Source: Actinomadura fibrosa (GTDB taxonomy: Bacteria; Actinomycetota; Actinomycetes; Streptosporangiales; Streptosporangiaceae). Taken from it: a stretch of DNA of 42,722 nt. The DNA lies in contig NZ_CAACUY010000064.1 in assembly GCF_900659615.1 (NCBI RefSeq), positions 1 through 42,722 of the forward strand, written 5' to 3'. Position numbers and translations under genes: made by a program. Each line of letters begins with the position of its first letter. The first letter of the stretch is position 1. A model generated the notes under the pieces. It ran no database searches, had not been told where the DNA came from, and saw nothing but the letters and a program-made list of their open reading frames with translations. Of the stretch, positions 34,142 through 40,817 are shown piece after piece.

Positions 34142-35644
34142 TCAGAGGGCGGCGTGGACCTCCTTCGCGACGCGCTCGCCGGAGCGGACGGCGCCGTCCA
34201 TGTAGCCCGTCCAGTAGTCGGACGTCTCGGTGCCCGCCCAGTGGATCGGGCCGCACGGCGCCCGCAGCGCCGGGCCGTAGTCGGACAGGACGCCCGGGGG
34301 CGCGATGCCGACCGGGCCGCCGCCGCTCCACGTCTCGTTGTCCCAGCGCTGGATCGCCGTCCGGACCGGGTTCCGCGCCGTGTCGCCGAACAGCTTGCCG
34401 AGGGAGTCGAGGCCCGCCGCGCGGACCGCGTCCGGCGACGCCGCGTCCAGCTTCCGGATGTTGGTCTGGTTGATGAAGCCCATCAGAATGCCGCGCGAGC
34501 CGTCCGGTGGGCTGTTGTCGAACGTCGCGTCGATCGCCCCGCTGTCGGCGACGGCCTGGCCCGTGAGCCCGTCGGCGCGCCAGAACGGGGTGTCGTAGAC
34601 GGCGACGAACTTGGCGATCGAGCCCATCGGGTAGCGCTGCATCAGCTGGGCGCGGCTCGCGGGCAGCCCGGGCGAGTAGTCGATCTTCCCGGCGATGGCC
34701 GGGGACATCGCGACCACCACCCGCTTCGCGGTGACCGTGATCCCGTCCGCGACGACGGTGACGCCGCCGTCCTCGGCCGTGATGGAGCGCACCGGGGCGT
34801 TGTAGCGGATGATGTCGCCGAGCCGCTGCGCGAGCCGGACGGGCACCTCCTGCGAGCCGCCCACGAACCGGGACTCCTGCGCGCCACCCTTGGTGTTGAT
34901 GAGCCGGTCGATGGTCCCCGGCGTGGTCTCGTTGCCCGCCGCGGCCGCGTAGTGGAGCAGGTAGAGCAGCGACACGTCCCGTGAGCGGACCGACAGCGTG
35001 GAGCTGCAGAACTCGTCCATGAGGAAGCGGGCGCCCGAGCTCAGCGAGTTCGACCGCGACCACGTGTGGAAGGTCTGGCTGTCCCACTCCTCGGCCTTCG
35101 CCGCCTCCCACGGCCGCCCGACCGGCACCTGCTTGACCATCTCGCCGAGCTTCAGCAGCGCCACCTCCAGGTCGACCACGCCCCAGTCGGGCGGGACCGC
35201 GCCGAGGATGCCGTCCGTCGCGTACAGCGACCGCTGGCCGTTGCGGTAGTAGACGTTCTTGCCGGTGTTGTAGGTGGTGAAGGTCGCGACGCCCATGTCG
35301 CGGGCGAGCGCGGCGATGCGGTCCTGGGTGGGGCCGATGAACTCGGCGCCGCCCTCGCTGGTCGTCCCGTCGCCGAGCGGCAGGCCGTACACCCGTCCGC
35401 CGGGCCGCTCGCGGGCCTCCAGGACGACGACGGACCGGCCCGCCGCGACGAGGTCGCGAGCGGCGGTGAGCCCGGACAGGCCCGCCCCGACGACGACCAC
35501 GTCGGCGGTCTCCTGCGGGGCGGCGGGGGCGGCGGGGGATGCGGGCGACGCGGCGGCGGACGGGGCGGACGCCGCGGCGACCACGGCTCCCGCCGCGGTG
35601 AGCGCGCCTGTGCCGAGCAGTCTGCGGCGGCTGACTCCGGTCAA
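34142..35644 (-). CDS. Flavin monoamine oxidase family protein, Tat-exported
   Basis: This 500-residue FAD enzyme starts with a twin-arginine signal, SRRRLLGTGALTAAGAVVAA, followed by an Ala/Pro linker. The dinucleotide-binding fold reads VVVVGAGLSGLTAARDLVAAG with EARERPGGRV. The C-terminal FAD site contains IHWAGTETSDYWTGYMDGAVRSGER, and the family motif GGAEFIGPTQDRI is present. It resembles bacterial putrescine/tyramine oxidases that deaminate amines outside the membrane, giving aldehyde, ammonia and H2O2. The TTG start is favoured by AGGAGG eight bases upstream. A TAGCGT -10 box on this strand lies about 58 bases before it. Confidence 0.9.
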   Translation of the reverse strand: MTGVSRRRLLGTGALTAAGAVVAAASAPSAAASPASPAAPAAPQETADVVVVGAGLSGLTAARDLVAAGRSVVVLEARERPGGRVYGLPLGDGTTSEGGAEFIGPTQDRIAALARDMGVATFTTYNTGKNVYYRNGQRSLYATDGILGAVPPDWGVVDLEVALLKLGEMVKQVPVGRPWEAAKAEEWDSQTFHTWSRSNSLSSGARFLMDEFCSSTLSVRSRDVSLLYLLHYAAAAGNETTPGTIDRLINTKGGAQESRFVGGSQEVPVRLAQRLGDIIRYNAPVRSITAEDGGVTVVADGITVTAKRVVVAMSPAIAGKIDYSPGLPASRAQLMQRYPMGSIAKFVAVYDTPFWRADGLTGQAVADSGAIDATFDNSPPDGSRGILMGFINQTNIRKLDAASPDAVRAAGLDSLGKLFGDTARNPVRTAIQRWDNETWSGGGPVGIAPPGVLSDYGPALRAPCGPIHWAGTETSDYWTGYMDGAVRSGERVAKEVHAAL

Positions 35645-35791
35645 GGGAAGTCCCTCCTGCGGGATGGCCGGGGCGAGGGGCGGGTCGTCACACGCGCGGC
35701 ACGCTAGGGCAGGACGGTCCCGAAAGTCGAGCGTTTCTCATGTTCTGTGACCGCGTCGAGACGGCCCGGGCCCTGTCCTCCGGCCGTGCTC

Positions 35792-35797
35792 TAGAGT
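35792..35797 (+). promoter_or_regulatory. -10 box for leaderless pepQ-like gene
   Basis: TAGAGT fits TAnnnT and ends seven bases before the ATG, with no Shine-Dalgarno in between. Confidence 0.45.
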
Positions 35798-35804
35798 CCT
35801 CTCC

Positions 35805-36884
35805 ATGGGGGAGAGGCAAAACGGACGAAGGGCCCGGCTGGCCGCGCACGTCGCCGAGCGGGACGCCGGCGCGCTGCTCGTCACCCGCCTCGTCAACGTC
35901 CGCTACCTGACCGGGCTCGACAGCTCCAACGCGGCGCTGCTCGTCCCCGCCGACGGCCCGGCCGTGCTCGCCACCGACGGGCGCTACGCGACCATGGCCG
36001 CCGAGGTCTGCCCTGACCTGGAGGTCGTCGTCGACCGGCAGGCCGCCGCGGCGCTCGCGGCCCGCGCCGCCCGCTCGGGGGTGACCCGCCTCGGCTTCGA
36101 GGCGCACGCGGTCACCGTCGAGCTGCACGGCGCCCTCACCGCCGCGGCCGAGGGCGCCGACCTGGTCCCGCTCGGCCGCCCGGTCGAGGAGCTCCGCCGC
36201 GTCAAGGACGACGACGAGCTCGCGCTGCTGCGCGAGGCGTGCGAGATCACCGACCGCGCGTTCGACGCGATCCTGCCCCTCCTCCGCCCCGGGATCACCG
36301 AACGCGAGATCGCGATCGCGCTCGAACGTCAGATGGTCGACCTCGGCGCCGAGGCCCCCGCGTTCGACTCCATCGTCGCGTCCGGGCCGAACGGCGCGAT
36401 CCCGCACCACCACCCGGGCGGCCGCCCGCTGGAGCGCGGCGACCTCGTCACCATGGACTTCGGCGCCCGCAGCGGCGGCTACCACGCCGACATGACCCGC
36501 ACCGTCTCCCTCGGCGAGCCCGCGGGATGGCAGCGCGACGTGTACGACCTCGTCCGCCGCGCCCAGAAGGCCGCCGTGGACGCCGCCGTCCCCGGCGCCG
36601 ACACCAAGGACGTGGACGCCGCCGCCCGCGACCTCATCCGCGACGGCGGCCACGGCGACGCGTTCACCCACGGCCTCGGGCACGGCGTCGGCCTGGAGAT
36701 CCACGAGGCTCCGCTCATGGGGTACGACAGGACCGGTAAGCTGAGGGATCGAGTTCCCATCACGGCGGAGCCGGGGGTCTACCTCGCGGGCCGGGGCGGG
36801 GTCCGCATCGAGGACACCTTGGTTGTCCGCGCGGACGGCCCGGAGCTCCTCACCACATCGACCAGGGACCTGCTCGTCCTGTGA
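35805..36884 (+). CDS. M24 family Xaa-Pro aminopeptidase/dipeptidase
   Basis: This 359-residue metallopeptidase has the creatinase-like N-terminal domain (VRYLTGLDSSNAALLV) and the pita-bread catalytic domain. Its five metal ligands are visible: Asp in VTMDFGA, Asp in YHADMTRT, His in HGLGHGVGLEIHE, Glu in ITAEPGVY and Glu in VRIEDT. It cleaves Xaa-Pro bonds in the cytoplasm. Placement immediately before efp is the conserved actinobacterial order, where it is usually called pepQ or pepP. It probably shares a transcript with efp and nusB (34- and 1-base gaps). Confidence 0.93.
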   Translation: MGERQNGRRARLAAHVAERDAGALLVTRLVNVRYLTGLDSSNAALLVPADGPAVLATDGRYATMAAEVCPDLEVVVDRQAAAALAARAARSGVTRLGFEAHAVTVELHGALTAAAEGADLVPLGRPVEELRRVKDDDELALLREACEITDRAFDAILPLLRPGITEREIAIALERQMVDLGAEAPAFDSIVASGPNGAIPHHHPGGRPLERGDLVTMDFGARSGGYHADMTRTVSLGEPAGWQRDVYDLVRRAQKAAVDAAVPGADTKDVDAAARDLIRDGGHGDAFTHGLGHGVGLEIHEAPLMGYDRTGKLRDRVPITAEPGVYLAGRGGVRIEDTLVVRADGPELLTTSTRDLLVL

Positions 36885-36918
36885 GGGCGCGCGGGCCCGC
36901 GACCGGGAGAATGACGCA

Positions 36919-37476
36919 GTGGCGACGACGAACGACCTGAAGAACGGCATGACGCTGAACCTGGACGGCCAGCTCTGGACCGTCCAGGAATTCCAGCACG
37001 TCAAGCCCGGCAAGGGCGGCGCGTTCGTCCGCACCAAGCTCAAGAACGTCCTGTCCGGCAAGGTCGTCGACAAGACCTTCAACGCCGGCACGAAGGTCGA
37101 CGTGGCCAGCGTGGACAAGCGGGAGATGCAGTACCTCTACCGCGAGGGCGAGGACTTCATCTTCATGGACACCGAGACCTACGACCAGCCGCGCATCCCC
37201 GCCGCCGTCGTCGGCAGCGCCGCGGACTACCTGCTCCCCGAGCAGAACGCCGTGATCGCCTTCAACGAGGAGAACCCCCTCTACGTCGAGCTGCCCGCCG
37301 CCGTCGTGCTGGAGATCACCGAGACCGAGCCGGGCCTCCAGGGCGACCGCTCCACCGGCGGCAGCAAGCCCGCCACGCTGGAGACCGGCGCGCAGATCCA
37401 GGTGCCGCTGTTCATCACCACCGGCGAGAAGGTCAAGGTCGACACCCGCTCCGGCGAGTACCTCGGCCGCGGCTGA
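36919..37476 (+). CDS. efp: Translation elongation factor P
   Basis: This 185-residue protein has the three EF-P domains: the KOW-like domain with the tip loop HVKPGKGGAFVRTKLKN, then EMQYLYREGEDFIFMDTETYDQ, and the C-terminal QVPLFITTGEKVKVDTRSGEYLGR signature. The loop lysine equivalent to position 34 is present in PGKG; no modifying enzyme gene is nearby. EF-P relieves ribosome stalling at polyproline, which is relevant because several proteins here are proline-rich. GTG start with GGGAGA upstream. Confidence 0.97.
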   Translation: MATTNDLKNGMTLNLDGQLWTVQEFQHVKPGKGGAFVRTKLKNVLSGKVVDKTFNAGTKVDVASVDKREMQYLYREGEDFIFMDTETYDQPRIPAAVVGSAADYLLPEQNAVIAFNEENPLYVELPAAVVLEITETEPGLQGDRSTGGSKPATLETGAQIQVPLFITTGEKVKVDTRSGEYLGRG

Positions 37477-37477
37477 C

Positions 37478-37894
37478 ATGAGCGCTCGCACCAAGGCGCG
37501 GAAGCTCGCGCTGGACATCCTTTTCGCCGCGGAGCTGCGCGGGGAGGAGCCCACGGCGGTGCTCGCGGCCCGGGGCCGTCCCAACCAGGACGAGCTGGCC
37601 GAGTTCCCGCACGCCGTGCGGCTCATCGAGGGCGTGCAGGAGCACCGGGAGCGCATCGACGAGCTGATCGCGACCTACGCGACCGGGTGGACGCTGGAGC
37701 GGATGCCCGTCGTCGACCGCAACGTCCTGCGGATGGGCGCCTTCGAGCTGCTGTGGGTCGACGACGTCCCCGACGGCGTCGCGGTCAGCGAGGCGGTCGG
37801 CCTCGTCACCGAGCTGTCGACCGACGAGTCGCCGCGCTTCGTCAACGGGCTGCTGTCGCGCCTCCAGCAGCTGAAACCGTCCCTGTCGCTGTAG
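37478..37894 (+). CDS. nusB: Transcription antitermination protein NusB
   Basis: This 138-residue all-helical protein matches NusB: KARKLALDILFAAELRGEEP, the central WTLERMPVVDRNVLRMGAFELLW and EAVGLVTELSTDESPRFVNGLL. With NusE (S10) it binds boxA RNA and supports rRNA antitermination. It begins one base after the efp stop, so coupling is likely. In many actinomycetes bldD and the pyr operon follow; neither is here. Confidence 0.96.
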   Translation: MSARTKARKLALDILFAAELRGEEPTAVLAARGRPNQDELAEFPHAVRLIEGVQEHRERIDELIATYATGWTLERMPVVDRNVLRMGAFELLWVDDVPDGVAVSEAVGLVTELSTDESPRFVNGLLSRLQQLKPSLSL

Positions 37895-37896
37895 TC

Positions 37897-37918
37897 CCGG
37901 CGGGGTCCCCCGCGCCGG
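37897..37918 (+). terminator. Hairpin after nusB
   Basis: CCGGCGGGG pairs with CCCCGCGCCGG with a two-base bulge and a two-base apex that would open to a larger loop. It begins two bases after the nusB stop. Confidence 0.5.
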
Positions 37919-37929
37919 TCGCGGACGGC

Positions 37930-37935
37930 TAGGGT
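37930..37935 (+). promoter_or_regulatory. -10 box for the methyltransferase gene
   Basis: TAGGGT fits TAnnnT and ends eight bases before the ATG. It follows the nusB hairpin directly, marking a new transcription unit. Confidence 0.4.
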
Positions 37936-37943
37936 GGGCGGGG

Positions 37944-38729
37944 ATGAGCGACGTTAGGGGAGTGGCCGTGGACGGCCGGCAACAGAAGCGGATGCGGGGA
38001 AGCGGCCGCGTGCGCAGCGCCGTCCTCTGGGACGCGCTGCGCACGGTGCTGGACCGCATCGCCCCGGAGTCCGGCCCCGGCGACGTGGTCGACGTCGGCG
38101 GCGGCACCGGCGGCTTCGCGGTACCGCTCGCCGAGCTCGGCCACCGGGTCACCGTGGTCGACTCCAGCCCGGACGCGCTGGCCGCGCTGGAGCGCCGCGC
38201 CGCCGAGTCCGGCGTCAAGGTGCGCTCCTTCCAGGGCGACGCCACCGACCTGCCCGACCTGCTCGGCCCGGACGCCGCCGACCTCGTGCTGTGCCACAGC
38301 GTCCTGGAGTACGTCGACGACCCGGCCGCGACGATGGCGGCGCTGACCGGCACCGTCCGCCCGGGCGGCTCGGTCAGCCTGCTCGTCGCCGGGCAGATCG
38401 CGGCGGCGCTGCACCGCGCGGTCGCCGGGCACTTCGACGACGCGCGGCGGGTGCTGGCCGACCCGTCCGGACGCTGGGGCGAGGGCGACCGGATGCCCCG
38501 CCGCTTCACCCGCGAGTCGCTGTCGTCGCTGGTGCGCGACGCGGGCCTGCGCGTCGCCGAGCTGCACGGCGTGCGGATCTTCGCCGACCTGGTGCCCAGC
38601 GGAATGATCGACTCCGACGCCGACTCCGCCGAGGCGCTGATCGCGCTGGAGTCGGCCGCGGCCGTCCACCCCGTGCTCCGCGACCTCGCGACCCAGCTGC
38701 ACCTGGTGGCCGACAAGCCGGCGCGGTAG
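37944..38729 (+). CDS. Class I SAM-dependent methyltransferase, CmoM/SmtA-like
   Basis: This 261-residue protein has the SAM motif DVVDVGGGTGGFAVPLAELGH, VDSSPDAL for the ribose hydroxyls, and LCHSVLEYVDDPAATMAALTG. The pattern of the second half (AGHFDDARRVL, LHGVRIFADLV, EALIALESAAA) parallels E. coli CmoM, which methylates carboxymethoxyuridine in tRNA wobble positions. Whether the target here is tRNA is uncertain, since actinobacterial relatives are uncharacterised. The gene is four bases from dinB and likely co-transcribed with it. Confidence 0.82.
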   Translation: MSDVRGVAVDGRQQKRMRGSGRVRSAVLWDALRTVLDRIAPESGPGDVVDVGGGTGGFAVPLAELGHRVTVVDSSPDALAALERRAAESGVKVRSFQGDATDLPDLLGPDAADLVLCHSVLEYVDDPAATMAALTGTVRPGGSVSLLVAGQIAAALHRAVAGHFDDARRVLADPSGRWGEGDRMPRRFTRESLSSLVRDAGLRVAELHGVRIFADLVPSGMIDSDADSAEALIALESAAAVHPVLRDLATQLHLVADKPAR

Positions 38730-38733
38730 CGCC

Positions 38734-39999
38734 GTGAGCCGCAAGCAGCAGCTGCACCGGCCGGGCCCGCAGCCCGGCCCGCCCGCCGACGACACCGGCT
38801 GCGGCATCCTGCACGTCGACATGGACGCGTTCTTCGTCAGCGTCGAGCTGCTGGAGCGCCCCGAGCTGCGCGGCCGCCCGGTGATCGTGGGCGGCACGGG
38901 CCCGCGCGGCGTCGTCTCCGCCGCGTCCTACGAGGCCCGCAGGTACGGCGTCCACTCGGCGATGCCGGTGAGCCGGGCGCGGCGGCTCTGCCCGGTCGCG
39001 GTGGTTCTGCCGCCGCGGCACGAGCGCTACGCCCGCGTCTCGGCGGCGGTGTTCGAGATCTTCCGGTCGATCACCCCGCTGGTGGAGGGCCTGTCGCTGG
39101 ACGAGGCGTTCCTGGACGTGACCGGGGCGCGGCGGCGCCTCGGCCGTCCGGCGGAGATCGCCGCGATGATCCGCGAGCAGGTCCGCGCGCAGCAGGGCAT
39201 CACCTGCTCGGTCGGCGTCGCGAGCACGAAGTTCATCGCGAAGCTGGCCTCGACCCGCTGCAAGCCGGACGGGCTCCTCGTCATCCCCGCCGACGGCGTC
39301 GAGGACTTCCTCCACCCGCTGCCCGTCGCGGCCCTGTGGGGCGTGGGGGAGCGGACGGAGCAGTCCCTCACCCGGCTCGGCCTGCGGACGGTCGGCCAGC
39401 TCGCGCAGGTGCCGCTGGCCACGCTGCAACGGGAGCTGGGCACCGCGGTCGGCGCCCACCTGCACGAGCTCGCCTGGGGCCGCGACCCCCGCGAGGTCGT
39501 CGCGCACACCCCCGACAAGAGCATCGGCGCCGAGGAGACGTTCGACACCGACATCGACGACCCGGAGATCATCCGTCGGGAGCTGCTCCGGCTCGCGGAG
39601 AAGGTCGGCGCGCGGCTCCGCGCCGCCGGGCACGCCGGGCGGACGGTGAGCGTCAAACTCCGTATGGCGGACTTCAAGACGATCACCCGGGCGCGCACCC
39701 TCCGGGAGCCCACCGACCTCGCCCGTGTGATCTACATCACAGCGTGCGAGCTGTATGAGGGGGCCGGGCTGGAGCGGGTACGACTCCGTCTGGTCGGGGT
39801 ACGGGTCGAGAACCTGGGCCCCGCGGACGAAGCCCCCCGTCAGCTGGCCTTCGACGAGCCGGAAACCGGCTGGCGCGAGGCCGAACGAGCGATGGACCAG
39901 GTGGCGAACCGGTTCGGCCCGGGTGCCGTCCGGCCCGCCGCCCTGGTGCGCCGCGCGGACGGGAGCGACCGGCGTGACGGCGGGGACGGGAGACGATGA
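38734..39999 (+). CDS. dinB: DNA polymerase IV (Y-family)
   Basis: This 421-residue translesion polymerase has the catalytic motifs ILHVDMDAFFVSVE and SLDEAFLDVTG, the steric YEARRYGVHSAMP region, the helix-hairpin-helix segment LWGVGERTEQSLTRLGLRTVGQL, and the little-finger domain SIGAEETFDTDI onward. The C-terminus shows no recognisable beta-clamp motif among LVRRADGSDRRDGG. It copies damaged templates with low fidelity. A GTG start follows the methyltransferase stop by one turn of DNA. Confidence 0.95.
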   Translation: MSRKQQLHRPGPQPGPPADDTGCGILHVDMDAFFVSVELLERPELRGRPVIVGGTGPRGVVSAASYEARRYGVHSAMPVSRARRLCPVAVVLPPRHERYARVSAAVFEIFRSITPLVEGLSLDEAFLDVTGARRRLGRPAEIAAMIREQVRAQQGITCSVGVASTKFIAKLASTRCKPDGLLVIPADGVEDFLHPLPVAALWGVGERTEQSLTRLGLRTVGQLAQVPLATLQRELGTAVGAHLHELAWGRDPREVVAHTPDKSIGAEETFDTDIDDPEIIRRELLRLAEKVGARLRAAGHAGRTVSVKLRMADFKTITRARTLREPTDLARVIYITACELYEGAGLERVRLRLVGVRVENLGPADEAPRQLAFDEPETGWREAERAMDQVANRFGPGAVRPAALVRRADGSDRRDGGDGRR

Positions 40000-40146
40000 G
40001 AGGGGTCGGTGAGGTGACCGGCATGGGGTCCTCGGTTGGCCGTTTGCTTTCGTACGCTCGTCGGGGCTCGTATTCTGGGCATATCACCGTTGAGGTTCCC
40101 GTCCTGCATCGGATACCCCGTCGCGGGGCTGTCGTTGGGAGGCGCC

Positions 40147-40536
40147 GTGCCGCTCTCTGAGCACGAGCAGCGCATGCTCGAACAGATCGAGTCGGCGTTG
40201 TACGCCGAGGATCCGAAGTTCGCTCACGCGGTTCGTTCGACCAACCCCCAGGTCCACTACAAGCGCCGGATCGTCAAGGCGGCCCTCGGTTTCGTGCTGG
40301 GCGTCTGCGCCCTGATGGCCGGGCTCGTGATCAACGCGGGCACCGCCACGATCGCGATCAGCGTGGCCGGCTTCCTGCTCATGGTGGTCTGCTGCGTCTG
40401 GGCGCTGACGAGCTGGAAGCGGATGACGGGCATCGGCAACGAACCCGCCCGCCGCGGCCGCCAGGCCCGTCCCGCCAAGGCCGGGTTCATGGAGCGCATG
40501 GAAGAACGCTGGCGCCGCCGCACCGAAGGCGAGTAA
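40147..40536 (+). CDS. DUF3040 domain-containing membrane protein
   Basis: This 129-residue protein matches the actinobacterial DUF3040 family: PLSEHEQRMLEQIESALYAEDP at the N-terminus, then two adjacent hydrophobic segments (about residues 43-62 and 66-86), and a basic C-terminal tail. It is usually found next to the division/cell wall (mraZ) region, consistent with the TgpA gene beyond. Function is unknown. The GTG follows GGGAGG closely. A TATTCT box at 40071-40076 is a good -10 candidate, giving a leader of about 65 bases. Confidence 0.88.
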   Translation: MPLSEHEQRMLEQIESALYAEDPKFAHAVRSTNPQVHYKRRIVKAALGFVLGVCALMAGLVINAGTATIAISVAGFLLMVVCCVWALTSWKRMTGIGNEPARRGRQARPAKAGFMERMEERWRRRTEGE

Positions 40537-40680
40537 CCCCACCGCGGTCCCGGTCCCGCGCCCCCGGGTGCAGGCCGGGACCGGCCATACCTGAGCCCAG
40601 CCCCGCCCCATTCCCTAGCGCCCCGCGCCCCCACACAGGCCGCGCCTCCTAACGCCCCGCGCGCGCTCCGTAACGCGCCC

Positions 40681-40810
40681 CCGCGCCTCTCCACGCGTGC
40701 CGTGCCTCTCCACACGCTCCGCGTTCCTCCACGTGCGCCGTGTCCTTCACATGCGCCGCGCCTCGATGCGGGCCGCCCTCCGTAACGTGCGCCGCGCCTC
40801 TCCACGCGTG
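40681..40810. repeat. Degenerate 19-bp tandem array between convergent genes
   Basis: Seven consecutive units of 17-19 bases follow the consensus CCGYGCCTCTCCACGYGTG. Units 1 and 7 are identical; one middle unit is reduced to 17 bases. Weaker related units extend left to about 40638. The array ends eight bases before the transglutaminase stop. The 281-base gap contains no credible gene. Confidence 0.75.
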
Positions 40811-40817
40811 GCGTGGG

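Noticed and set aside
40681..40810. CRISPR array
   Set aside because: Repeats are directly adjacent with no unique spacers and degenerate; no cas gene is present.
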